A DNA stretch of 64,000 nucleotides, from positions 1 through 64,000 of the forward strand of contig NZ_WKCB01000019.1 of NCBI RefSeq assembly GCF_021606685.1, written 5' to 3'. Below the pieces are notes generated by a model, which saw nothing but the letters and a program-made list of their open reading frames with translations, was not told where the DNA came from and did no database searches. Every line of letters begins with the position of its first letter. The first letter of the stretch is position 1. Made by a program: the position numbers and the translations under genes. Origin of the DNA: Pseudomonas syringae (GTDB taxonomy: Bacteria; Pseudomonadota; Gammaproteobacteria; Pseudomonadales; Pseudomonadaceae). Shown piece by piece: positions 33,504-41,139 of the stretch.

Positions 33504-34232
33504 TCATTTCTGAATCACCACGGCGGTCAAGTCATCCCGCGCCGGCCCTCGCAGCACCTGGGCAAACAACCGGTCCAGCACCTGGCGTGGGGAGCCCACG
33601 CTCATGGCAATGCCTAAATCTCGATGGCTGAGCCCCTGGTACAAACCATCGCTGCACAACAAAAACACATCCCCGGGGTGGGTACTCAGTTCCAACACCT
33701 CGAGGCGCAATGGCTGTGGCGCCCCAATCGCACGGGTCAAGGCCCTGGCGCCGGGATGCGCCTGGGCCTGTTCCAGGCTCAACTGCTGCTTGTCCATCAG
33801 TTGCTGCTGCAAGGAATGGTCACGCGACAGCTGGTACAGCCGCTGTCGGCGCCACAAGTAGCAGCGGCTGTCCCCCGCCCAAATGCAGGCTGCACGGCGC
33901 TCCTCCAGCAATAACGCAACCACGGTACTGCCCATGATCCCTGCCGGGCCCTCGGCGTGCGGTATCAGCCCCAGTTGATTGTCCAGCCCACGCAGACATC
34001 CGCGAACGGCCTCGATGCGTTGGTCAAAACTACCGGTGCCCGGCAATGCCGCAAGGCGACCGACCACCGACTGGCTGGCAATATCCCCGGCCCGGTGCCC
34101 GCCCATCCCATCGGCGACCGCCCAACAGCCGCGCTGCGGGCAGTCGAGAAACGCGTCCTCGTTGCGCGCACGCCGCTTGCCTTGCAGCGTACGCCCGGCA
34201 CAGGGAGGGGTCGGCCGATTGCGTTGACGTGT
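33504..34232 (-). pseudogene. stp1: stp1 PP2C phosphatase, 5'-truncated at a deletion junction
   Basis: The open frame encodes most of a PP2C phosphatase: RARNEDAFLDCPQ (first metal Asp), AVADGMGGHRAGD (second metal site), GSTVVALLLEE, WAGDSRCYLWR, FLLCSDGLYQGL and ARDDLTAVVIQK at the end. The frame is open only back to a TGA at 34233-34235. Between that TGA and the RNED motif there is no ATG, GTG or TTG, so the natural start is gone. The first ATG (34106, MGGHRAG) would omit both N-terminal metal-binding motifs. The sequence just upstream belongs to fha in another frame, so a deletion fused the two genes out of frame. Serine/threonine phosphatase activity is therefore unlikely. Confidence 0.8.
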
Positions 34233-34674
34233 TCAACGCCTCCAGCGTCGCCGATGACGCATGGTTGCGTTGTTCGCGATCCAGTGCCTGAACAGGGTCG
34301 AGCCCAAGGAATGCATCATCGGGAATCGTGTCACTGGGGGCGAATCGGTCGTGCTCATCCAGCAGCAGCCGGGCACGAATATCCAGCGATCCCAACTGGT
34401 ACACCTCGCCTTCGCTGATCAGTCGTGCTTGCCCTTTGCGCAGGCGTTCACCGCTGCCCGAGACAGTGATGCCGTTGCTGCTGATATCGGTCAGAAAGTA
34501 ACGGCGGTCGCGGAAACTGACGAAACCATGGTGGCTGGAGATTAAGCGCCGGGGATCAGGGATGATCCAGTCACAGCCCATCCCGCGACCGATCACGCCG
34601 CCTACCCCCTCAAATACCTTGCGGGCGGGCGGTTCAGCGCCCGCGGTGTCACACACCTCAAACATTAATTTCAT
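34030..34674 (-). pseudogene. fha/tagH FHA-domain protein, 3'-truncated
   Basis: The ATG at 34674 follows GGGGAG. Residues 1-100 form an FHA domain (GGVIGRGMGCDWIIPDP, RLISSHHGFVSF, YFLTDISSNGI), which binds phosphothreonine. The TagH linker IPDDAFLGLDPVQALDREQ follows near residue 130. Real homology ends near 34220. From there the frame reads through stp1 sequence in the wrong phase (AYAARQAACAQRGR...) to a chance stop at 34030. The C-terminal TagH domain that completes T6SS Fha proteins is missing. In HSI-2-type clusters tssJ, tssK, tssL and tssM lie between fha and stp1; all are absent here. Confidence 0.82.
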
Positions 34675-34690
34675 CACAGGGCTCCCCTGT

Positions 34691-34822
34691 TCAATGGCCG
34701 CGACGGGATGCCTGGGGGTCGCCCAGCGGTCGGTATTCAGCATCATCAAAGACATAATTGGCGTTACAGCCACCCAGCAAACACAACATCAGCACCACGG
34801 CGTGCCACGGACGAATCAACAT
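34691..34822 (-). CDS. Small T6SS-locus lipoprotein, 43 aa
   Basis: Too short for usual gene callers. The ATG at 34822 is preceded by TCTGGAGATACCTG (GGAG, spacing 8). The protein is a minimal lipoprotein: basic N-terminus (MLIRPWHA), hydrophobic core, lipobox LLGGC at residues 15-19, then only 24 residues (NANYVFDDAEYRPLGDPQAS...). It lies between the sfa remnant and the truncated fha, 17 bases upstream of the fha start. I do not identify it as TssJ, which is much longer. It survived both flanking deletions intact. Confidence 0.65.
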   Translation of the reverse strand: MLIRPWHAVVLMLCLLGGCNANYVFDDAEYRPLGDPQASRRGH

Positions 34823-34863
34823 CAGGTATCTCCAGAAAAATAAGGGGTCCACATGCGCAGCAT

Positions 34864-34977
34864 TCAGCCCCCCTCGCGGACATCGCCCACGGGGATCTTC
34901 AAGTGCGAAAGACGGTAAAGCAGGGTGCGGCGAGCGACGCCCAGCTCACGCGCGGTACGGGTTCGATTGCCACGGTT
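34864..34977 (-). pseudogene. C-terminal remnant of sigma-54 activator (sfa-type)
   Basis: Reading backwards from the TGA at 34864-34866, 37 residues form the C-terminal Fis-type helix-turn-helix of an enhancer-binding protein: NRTRTARELGVARRTLLYRL, followed by SHLKIPVGDVREGG. The AAA+ and N-terminal domains are absent. Upstream of about 34978 the sequence is tssF in another phase. In HSI-2-like clusters sfa follows clpV and precedes fha, so this is the right-hand end of a deletion. Confidence 0.8.
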
Positions 34978-35170
34978 CTGGCAGCTCGTCATCCAGCTTC
35001 TGGCGCAAGCGCCCGGTAAGAAAAGCAAAGCCCTCCAGCAAGCGCTCTACATCCGGGTCCTGCCCAGGCTCCGCAAGGAACGGCGCAAGTGCCGGGTTGC
35101 GCTCGGAGAACCGCCGCCCCAGCTGGCGCAACGCACCAAGCTCGCTCTGGTAATAACGGTTAAAGGACAT
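34946..35170 (-). pseudogene. tssF: tssF baseplate gene, truncated to its first ~65 codons
   Basis: The ATG at 35170 lies inside the end of tssE (11-base overlap). The reading MSFNRYYQSELGALRQLGRR continues to GRLRQKLDDELPE, the conserved N-terminus of TssF/VasA, normally about 600 residues. After codon ~65 homology stops (near 34980) and the frame runs nine residues into sfa sequence to a TGA at 34946. No tssG or clpV sequence follows. The baseplate cannot be assembled from this gene. Confidence 0.85.
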
Positions 35171-35579
35171 TCGGCAAGACCTCGACCGGCCCGGCACCGC
35201 ACAGTCGCGCGGTGAACACCACCGACTGCTTCACGCCCGCCACCATCATCGTCGCCTCGATGGCAAACGCCTGGACCAGTGGATCATGCTGCTGGGGTAA
35301 CGCCGTTACCCGCACACCCCTCAAGCGAGGCTCATACGCGCGGATAAACCGTTCGATCAGTAGCCGCGCCTGGCTCAGTGATTCATGCAGGCTACGGTTC
35401 ATATCGTTGAGGTCGGGCAAGCCATAGTCCGGCAATGTCTGAACGCTGCCCGCACGAATGCTGAGCATCTTCCCCAGGTGGGCCGCAACAGACGTTACGC
35501 CACTCACAGGGGCAGCAGCCGGGCGATCAAGGCGCTCGAACAGGCTTGGGTTGTGGGTCATGCCCTGGCCTTTGCTCAT
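35160..35579 (-). CDS. tssE: TssE, T6SS baseplate gp25-like protein, 139 aa
   Basis: A gp25/lysozyme-fold family protein at the base of the T6SS sheath. Features: SLFERLD near residue 12, LGKMLSIRAGSVQTLPDYGLPDLN near 35 (the conserved gp25 block with GS..PDYG and PD), and IRAYEPRLRGVRV near 80 with the EPRL motif. It is full length. The ATG overlaps the tssC stop by four bases and its own 3' end overlaps the tssF start, so the original operon order A-B-C-E-F is preserved up to the deletion. Confidence 0.9.
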   Translation of the reverse strand: MSKGQGMTHNPSLFERLDRPAAAPVSGVTSVAAHLGKMLSIRAGSVQTLPDYGLPDLNDMNRSLHESLSQARLLIERFIRAYEPRLRGVRVTALPQQHDPLVQAFAIEATMMVAGVKQSVVFTARLCGAGPVEVLPNVL

Positions 35580-37051
35580 TCTTTGTCGAGCTTGCCAACG
35601 AGGGACAGCGTGAAGTCCGCACCCATGTACTTGAAGTGCGGGCGCACGCTCAAGTTGACGCGATACCAGCCAGGCTCGCCCTCGACATCACTGACCACGA
35701 TGCGTGCGGCGCGCAACGGGCGCCGCCCGCGCACTTCGGCGCTAGGGTTTTCCTGGTCGGCGACATACTGGCGAATCCATTTGTTGAGTTCCAACTCCAG
35801 GTCCGTGCGCTCCTTCCATGACCCCAGTTGCTCGCGCTGCAATACCTTGAGGTAATGGGCCAGGCGGTTGACCACCATCATGTAGGGCAGCTGCGTGCCC
35901 AGGCGATAATTCAGCTCGGCTTCCTTGCCCTCGGCGCTGATACCGAACTGTTTGGGTTTCTGCACCGAACTGGCGGAAAAAAACGCGGCATTGTCACTGC
36001 CCTTGCGCATGGTCAAGGCAATGAAACCCTCTTGTGCCAGTTCATATTCACGTCGATCGGAAACCAGTACTTCAGTGGGAATCTTGGTTTCGATTTCGCC
36101 CATGCTGTGAAAGTGATGCAGTGGCAAGTCTTCTACCGCCCCGCCGCTTTGCGGGCCGATGATATTCGGGCACCAACGGAACCGCGCGAAGCTGTCGGTC
36201 AGGCGTGTGGCAAAGGCATAGGCGGTGTTGCCCCACAGGTAGTGCTCGTGGCTGTTGACCACGTTTTCCTGGTAGGCAAAGGTCTTGACCGGGCACTCAA
36301 GGGGGTCGTAGGGCGTGCGCAACAGGAATCGCGGCACGGTCAGCCCGATATAGCGTGCGTCTTCGCTCTGGCGAAAACTTTGCCATTTGGCAAACTGCGG
36401 GCCTTCGAAATGATCCTTGAGGTCCTTGAGGTCAGGCAGACCGGTGAAACTCTCCAAGCCGAAAAACCCAGGCCCGGCCGCCGCGATAAAAGGCGCGTGT
36501 GCCATACAGGCCACACTGGACGCGTATTGCATCAGCTTCACATCGGGCGCGCTTGGGGAAAGAAAGTAGTTCGCGATGATCGCGCCCACCGGCTGGCCAC
36601 CAAACTGACCGTATTCAGCGCTGTAGATATGTTTGTACAGGCCGGACTGGGTCACTTCCGGGGAGTCTTCGAAGTCATCCAGCAGGTCTTGCCGGGAGAC
36701 ATTCAGCAGCTCGATCTTGATGTTTTCGCGGAAATTGGTGCGATCCACCAGCAACTGCAAGCCCTTCCAGGAAGCTTCCAGGGCCTGGAAGTCCGGATGG
36801 TGCAAAATCTCGTCCATTTGCCGGCTGAGCTTCGCGTCGATCTCCGCAATCATGCGATCAACCAGGCGTTTCTTGACCGGCTCGCCACTGTTGTGCGGCT
36901 TGATCAGCTCTTCGATAAACGCCGACACGCCACGCTTGGCAATGCCATAGGCTTCGTCATCCGCACTCAGTAACGTCTGGGCAATGATGTTATCCAGAAT
37001 GCTGGGTTCGTCAGCCGTGCGTGCAGGCATCGGGTTCTGTTGGGTACTCAT
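35576..37051 (-). CDS. tssC: TssC, T6SS contractile sheath large subunit, 491 aa
   Basis: The full-length VipB/TssC sheath protein that polymerises with TssB around the Hcp tube. Typical landmarks are MDEILHHPDFQALEASWKGL near residue 80, LLDDFEDSPEVTQSGLYKHIYS-type sequence near 125, PFIAAAGPGFFG near 190, RFLLRTPYD near 245, and WRYN-type C-terminal strands (GWYRVNLSVRPHFKYMGADFTLSL). No internal stop or frameshift is seen. It lies 27 bases after tssB with AAGGA before the ATG. Without TssF/G/K the sheath has no platform, so conservation of this frame suggests either recent decay or another use. Confidence 0.95.
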   Translation of the reverse strand: MSTQQNPMPARTADEPSILDNIIAQTLLSADDEAYGIAKRGVSAFIEELIKPHNSGEPVKKRLVDRMIAEIDAKLSRQMDEILHHPDFQALEASWKGLQLLVDRTNFRENIKIELLNVSRQDLLDDFEDSPEVTQSGLYKHIYSAEYGQFGGQPVGAIIANYFLSPSAPDVKLMQYASSVACMAHAPFIAAAGPGFFGLESFTGLPDLKDLKDHFEGPQFAKWQSFRQSEDARYIGLTVPRFLLRTPYDPLECPVKTFAYQENVVNSHEHYLWGNTAYAFATRLTDSFARFRWCPNIIGPQSGGAVEDLPLHHFHSMGEIETKIPTEVLVSDRREYELAQEGFIALTMRKGSDNAAFFSASSVQKPKQFGISAEGKEAELNYRLGTQLPYMMVVNRLAHYLKVLQREQLGSWKERTDLELELNKWIRQYVADQENPSAEVRGRRPLRAARIVVSDVEGEPGWYRVNLSVRPHFKYMGADFTLSLVGKLDKE

Positions 37052-37078
37052 GGTGTCAGTGTCCTTCTACTGAGAATG

Positions 37079-37576
37079 TCAGGCGGTGTGGCTGTTAAGC
37101 CCCAGCTCGGCCAAAACCCGAGCGCGGGACTCGTCATCGGCGAGGGCCTGCTCGATGGCCTTGCGAAAGCTTGGTGTATTACCCAGCGGCCCTTTGAGTG
37201 CCATGAGCGCCTCACGCAGCGCCATCAGCTTGTGCAGCTCGGGAATCTGCTCGACCAGACTGGCGGGGTTGAAGTCCTTCATGGAGTTGATCCGAACCTG
37301 AATGGCCAGCTCTTCAACGTCGGCGTCATCCTGGAGACGGTTGGGTACGCTCAACGTCAGGCTCAGCGCCTGCTTGGCCAACACGTCATCCAGGGTGTTC
37401 TTGTCGAGCGCGATGGGCTTGCGATCCTCTAACTTGCGCATATCCTCACGCTGGGTGAAATCGCCCAGCACCAAGAGTTTCAACGGCAGCTCGACTTCTT
37501 CCTGCGCCCCACCGGTAGCGGGTTTGAAGGTGATATTGATGCGTTCTTTGGGTGCTACCGAACCGTCTTTGGCCAT
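37079..37576 (-). CDS. tssB: TssB, T6SS contractile sheath small subunit, 165 aa
   Basis: A VipA/TssB protein. Key segments are VAPKERINITFKPATGGAQE near residue 6, LPLKLLVLGDFTQRED near 28, LALTLSVPNRL-like sequence near 75, IRINSMKDFNPASLVEQIPEL near 95, and LMALREALMALKGPLGN near 118. It forms the sheath heterodimer with TssC encoded just downstream. AAGGAG lies 8 bases before the ATG. The gene is intact and 32 bases downstream of tssA. Confidence 0.95.
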   Translation of the reverse strand: MAKDGSVAPKERINITFKPATGGAQEEVELPLKLLVLGDFTQREDMRKLEDRKPIALDKNTLDDVLAKQALSLTLSVPNRLQDDADVEELAIQVRINSMKDFNPASLVEQIPELHKLMALREALMALKGPLGNTPSFRKAIEQALADDESRARVLAELGLNSHTA

Positions 37577-37608
37577 GGTTCTTCTCCTTTTTCAAGTGGC
37601 TCGAAAGC

Positions 37609-39162
37609 CTATTCAAGTACCGCTTCAAGATCGAAGAGGCACAGCCTGCGATGGGTTTCTTCCTTGCGCTCGCGCACGGCGTGGTTTTGCGGCAACAGGT
37701 CACAGCAGCGGTGCAGGAGCTGGGCCACTTGAAGGGCCAACTCCGGTTCCCAGCGCTCCAGGCCTGAACGTTGTAGCTCGTGGTCAAGGTGTTCGAGCTG
37801 GATCTTCGCCAACTCAGGCTTGCCCGCCTGCACACATAAACGCGCCTGTGCTAAACGCCAGAAAAAACGCGCACGATCACTACGGGCGGTGTGCATACCG
37901 TGCGTGAATGCAGGCATGGCCGCCTTGAGTCCGTCCTTTCGCAACCGCGGCGCGGCCTCTTGCAAGGCGATCTCCCACGGCGCCGCGTCAACATCAGCCA
38001 CCATTGCCAGCGATTCCGGCCGCTGCAGGTGACGGGCCACCTGTAGCGCGATCCAGTCACGCGTGTCGGCGCTGGCAAAGGGCGTACCGTCGTGGAAACA
38101 AAAATCCGGCAGGTCAGGCAAGCGTTGCAGCAACAGCGCAAAACTCACTTCCAGTTCAGTCATGGCCAGGTCGGCCTGCAGGGCCTCAAGGCATTGCCAG
38201 ACCTTGTGCAGCCCATCGAACCAGAACAGCGCCCCGGCGAGACTGGCTTCGAGCTCAACCAACAAGTCGGCGTAATGGCCTTGGGCAAAACGTTCCAGGT
38301 AACGCGTAAGCTTGTCAGGTGCCGGCCCGCGCAAGGGGGTGATGCGCTGGTTGTCGGCTTCCGGGTAACTGACCAACGTCAGCCACGCCAACGTCCGGTT
38401 CAGGCGCAATGCGCGCAGGTCGGCGGCGTTCTGGCGCAGCCACCAGGCGCACAACGGACGGGCCTGCTCCTGCAAGCTCCGTAACAGCCTGTGGGCGTCT
38501 TTTTCGTTGTCCACCACCGCCTCTGGCCTGAGCAACTGCGCGGTGACCTGCTTGACCTGAGCAATGACGCCGCTCACACCCGAAGCAGGAATATCAGCTT
38601 GACCAGCCCGTTCCAGGCGTTGAGCCAATTGCCTGCGAACCGGCAACAATAGCGGTGCATCATTTGGCAACTGCTCGCCCCACAATTCATCGAGGCGCTC
38701 CAGGTGCTCAAGCACCGATTGAAACAGCGGCTGTTGGCTATGCAACGACAGACTCTGTGTAAACAGCGGTTCCAGACGCGATACCAGCCAACTGAATGCT
38801 GCGCCACGGGTACGCGGCTTTTCAGGGTAGGCCGCGGGCCAATGCTGCTCACAGAGATAGCGCAGCAACCCGAGGCCAGCCAGCAGCCCGGGGAAGGATT
38901 CACGCTGGTGCAATGCCCAGGTCAGCCAGACGGCCACCCGCAGGTCCTTGGACTGTTGCCGCAATATGCACTCACTGACCTCCAGGACCGTATGCCAATC
39001 GGGCTGACCGGTACCATGCATTGATTGCGCCTTCCCGAGTTCGGTTTCCAGTCGCTCATAATCGGCTGAAAAGCGTATATCGCTGCCGACAAAACTGGAT
39101 GCCGAACACGGTAACCGTGCAAGTTCAAGGTAGTGATCATAGAGCTTGTCTGAATAAGACAT
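37609..39162 (-). CDS. tssA: TssA, T6SS cap/baseplate initiation protein, 517 aa
   Basis: A full-length TssA with an N-terminal ImpA_N domain (LTWALHQRESFPGLLAGLGLL near residue 85, then CEQHWPAAYPEK). The VasJ-type C-terminal region contains WLTLVSYPEAD near 270, FWRLAQARLC near 430 and LELALQVAQLLHRCC-like sequence near 480. The ATG at 39162 (MSYSDKLYDHYLELA) is preferred over 39186. It is the first gene of the remnant tssABCE operon, divergent from hcp across 479 bases. TssA organises sheath polymerisation; its baseplate and membrane partners are absent here. Confidence 0.88.
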   Translation of the reverse strand: MSYSDKLYDHYLELARLPCSASSFVGSDIRFSADYERLETELGKAQSMHGTGQPDWHTVLEVSECILRQQSKDLRVAVWLTWALHQRESFPGLLAGLGLLRYLCEQHWPAAYPEKPRTRGAAFSWLVSRLEPLFTQSLSLHSQQPLFQSVLEHLERLDELWGEQLPNDAPLLLPVRRQLAQRLERAGQADIPASGVSGVIAQVKQVTAQLLRPEAVVDNEKDAHRLLRSLQEQARPLCAWWLRQNAADLRALRLNRTLAWLTLVSYPEADNQRITPLRGPAPDKLTRYLERFAQGHYADLLVELEASLAGALFWFDGLHKVWQCLEALQADLAMTELEVSFALLLQRLPDLPDFCFHDGTPFASADTRDWIALQVARHLQRPESLAMVADVDAAPWEIALQEAAPRLRKDGLKAAMPAFTHGMHTARSDRARFFWRLAQARLCVQAGKPELAKIQLEHLDHELQRSGLERWEPELALQVAQLLHRCCDLLPQNHAVRERKEETHRRLCLFDLEAVLE

Positions 39163-39641
39163 TTGACACCGCGTGCAACTATCCAAGACAAAAAGCCAAC
39201 TAACGCACTGCCAAGTTACGCATCAGAATGACATATAAACTTCGCTCGACCTGCTACGAAGTTCGCAAACCTTAGCGGCCTATAAGGCATTCAGCAAGCA
39301 AGGAGCGAATACTTAGGAATTATCCTACAAGCTCCTAAAATCAAGGCCTGCGCAGTATTTTGCGCAGCCAAATACTCACGACAAACTGAATTGCCTCGCA
39401 ACCCCTAGTGCCAACAGGGCGTTGGCCCCATGAGCAACTAAGTGCGCACATATGCGCAACCAGTTCCCATTTAAATTCAAACAAACCCTGATCCTGGATT
39501 GAAAACTCAACCGACAACAGCGTCAGACCATTGTTTTTATTGGCAATCACACTTTCAGGCACGCTTCTTGTTATAGGTACTTGCCCAGTCGGCACACTTA
39601 CCGATTGGAACTACCTCATCATTCAGGCAAGGAAACCCGTC
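39163..39641. promoter_or_regulatory. Divergent control region between tssA and hcp
   Basis: This AT-rich 479-base gap holds several small dyads: AACTTCG/CGAAGTT (39238-39244 and 39257-39263), AGGAGC/GCTCCT (39301-39306 and 39331-39336), and CTGCGCA/TGCGCAG (39348-39354 and 39361-39367). The last is overlapped by AGTATTT/AAATACT, giving mutually exclusive hairpins. They may be activator sites or leader structures. No convincing small gene is present. Confidence 0.45.
39557..39572 (+). promoter_or_regulatory. Possible sigma-54 promoter of hcp
   Basis: AGGCACGCTTCTTGTT fits the -24/-12 layout with GG at 39558-39559 and ten bases before GT at 39570-39571 (consensus GC). Transcription would start about 60 bases before the hcp ATG. 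HSI-2-type clusters use sigma-54 activators (Sfa), and only the end of sfa remains here. The -12 mismatch keeps confidence low. Confidence 0.3.
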
Positions 39642-40157
39642 ATGCCAACACCCGCCTATCTCTCCATTACCGGTGTCAAACAAGGTTTGATTACGGCAGG
39701 CACATTTACCCAGGACTCGGTAGGTAACATTTACCAGGAGGGGCATGAAGACCAGATTCTGGTACAGGCCTTTTCGCATCAGGTGATCATCCCGCGCGAC
39801 CCGCAGTCCGGTCAGCCAACGGGTCAAAGGGTTCACAAGCCCTTGATGATCAGCAAGGTCTTCGATAAATCCTCGCCCCTGTTGTTCGCGGCACTGACCA
39901 GCGGCGAAGAGGTCAAGTGCCGCCTGGAATGGCTGCGTACTTCATCGGCCGGCACCCAGGAGCATTACTTCACGATTGAACTGGAAGGCGCGACCATCGT
40001 GGACATCCAGTCGCGCATGCCTAACTGCCAGGACCCGAGCAATGCGCACTTCACCCACCTGGAGGATGTGCATTTCACCTATCGCAAGATCGTGTGGACC
40101 CACGAAGTGTCTGGCACTTCCGGGTCGGACGACTGGCGCAGCCCGGTAGCAGGCTGA
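39642..40157 (+). CDS. hcp: Hcp, T6SS inner-tube protein/secreted effector carrier, 171 aa
   Basis: The ATG at 39642 follows CAAGGAAA; the upstream frame is not protein-like. Family landmarks: MPTPAYLSITGVKQGLITAG at the N-terminus, YQEGHEDQILVQAFSHQV near 32, GQRVHKPLMISKVFDKSSPLL near 60, HYFTIELEGATIVDIQSRMP near 105, and HLEDVHFTYRKIVWTHE near 135. It forms hexameric rings inside the TssB/C sheath. No vgrG or PAAR gene follows; instead a terminator and an unrelated aldo/keto reductase. Full length and intact, so it may still be expressed or serve another T6SS in the genome. Confidence 0.95.
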   Translation: MPTPAYLSITGVKQGLITAGTFTQDSVGNIYQEGHEDQILVQAFSHQVIIPRDPQSGQPTGQRVHKPLMISKVFDKSSPLLFAALTSGEEVKCRLEWLRTSSAGTQEHYFTIELEGATIVDIQSRMPNCQDPSNAHFTHLEDVHFTYRKIVWTHEVSGTSGSDDWRSPVAG

Positions 40158-40173
40158 AGCAGCCCGATGCGTA

Positions 40174-40199
40174 AACGGCGACCAGGGAGGGTCGCCGTT
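40174..40199. terminator. Bidirectional hairpin terminator
   Basis: AACGGCGACC and GGTCGCCGTT pair around AGGGAG between the convergent hcp and aldo/keto reductase genes. T-runs are short on both sides. Confidence 0.75.
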
Positions 40200-40211
40200 C
40201 AGGCCTGTCGA

Positions 40212-41033
40212 CTACACCATCGCCAGCGGGTGCTTGCGCTTGGGCGCACCGAACACGCGGTCGATGGCGTCCAGGTCGTGTTCATCCAGCACCAGTTTGG
40301 CGGCAGCGGCATTGAGCCGTACATGCTCGGGATTGACCGCCTTGGGAATGGCGATCACACCGTCCTGGCGCAACACCCAGGCCAGGGAAACCTGGGCCGG
40401 GGTGACTTCGTGGCGACGGGCGATCTGCTTGAGGGTGGGGCTGGAGAGCAACTCCCCGCCCTGAGCAATCGGGCAGTACGCCATCAGCGGCAAATGGTGC
40501 TGCTGCCACCAGGGCAGCAGGTCAAATTCGATACCGCGCTCTTCAATGTTGTAGAGCACTTGGTTGGTCGCACAAGCCGGGGATGCGAGTTCCTGCAGGT
40601 CGGCCACGTCAAAATTGGAAACACCCCAGCGGCCGATCTTGCCGGCCTCGCGCAGGCGCTCGAAGGCTTCCACGGTTTCCGCCAGGGGGTACTGGCCACG
40701 CCAGTGCAACAGGTACAGATCGATGTAGTCCGTGCCCAGGCGCTGCAAGCTTGCTTCACAGGCACGGGGCACGCCCTTGTGGCTGGCGTTATGCGGGTAG
40801 ACCTTGCTCACCAGGAACACCTGGTCACGCCTGCCGCGAATGGCTTCGCCGACGACCGACTCGGCACCGCCCTCGCCGTACATTTCAGCGGTATCGATGA
40901 GGGTCATGCCCTCGTCGATCCCCAGTTGCAACGCCGCCACTTCAGCGCGGTGCTGGTCCGGGTTTTCGCCCATGCGCCAGGTTCCCTGGCCGATGACGGG
41001 GACGGGCACACCGGCCAGATCAATAGTTCGCAT
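40212..41033 (-). CDS. Aldo/keto reductase, 273 aa
   Basis: An NADPH-dependent TIM-barrel oxidoreductase. The catalytic tetrad is visible: Asp in LIDTAEMYGEGGAE near residue 50, with Tyr in the same segment, Lys in FLVSKVYPHN near 78, and His in LYLLHWRG near 112. Cofactor segments GRWGVSNFD near 142 and AIPKAVNPEHVRLN near 230 follow. The ATG at 41033 has AGGAGG five bases upstream. It resembles YeaE/YajO-type reductases of broad aldehyde specificity. It is a single gene divergent from a DUF1543 gene. Confidence 0.9.
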   Translation of the reverse strand: MRTIDLAGVPVPVIGQGTWRMGENPDQHRAEVAALQLGIDEGMTLIDTAEMYGEGGAESVVGEAIRGRRDQVFLVSKVYPHNASHKGVPRACEASLQRLGTDYIDLYLLHWRGQYPLAETVEAFERLREAGKIGRWGVSNFDVADLQELASPACATNQVLYNIEERGIEFDLLPWWQQHHLPLMAYCPIAQGGELLSSPTLKQIARRHEVTPAQVSLAWVLRQDGVIAIPKAVNPEHVRLNAAAAKLVLDEHDLDAIDRVFGAPKRKHPLAMV

Positions 41034-41139
41034 GACAACCTCCTGGTGAATTCGCCGATTAACAGTGTGGCATTGACCGGACAAAAGGGTTCAATCGAAG
41101 TATGGTTGCCCTCTGCCAAGTCGCCAGGAAGGAACTGCA

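Noticed and set aside
34861..34863. ATG overlapping the sfa stop (TGAATG) as a gene start
   Set aside because: The frame closes after 13 codons; the lipoprotein ATG at 34822 has a better ribosome-binding site and a meaningful product.
34946..35197. 83-aa frame considered as a small independent gene
   Set aside because: Its first 65 codons are the TssF N-terminus and the rest is out-of-frame sfa sequence; it is the remnant of a deleted gene.
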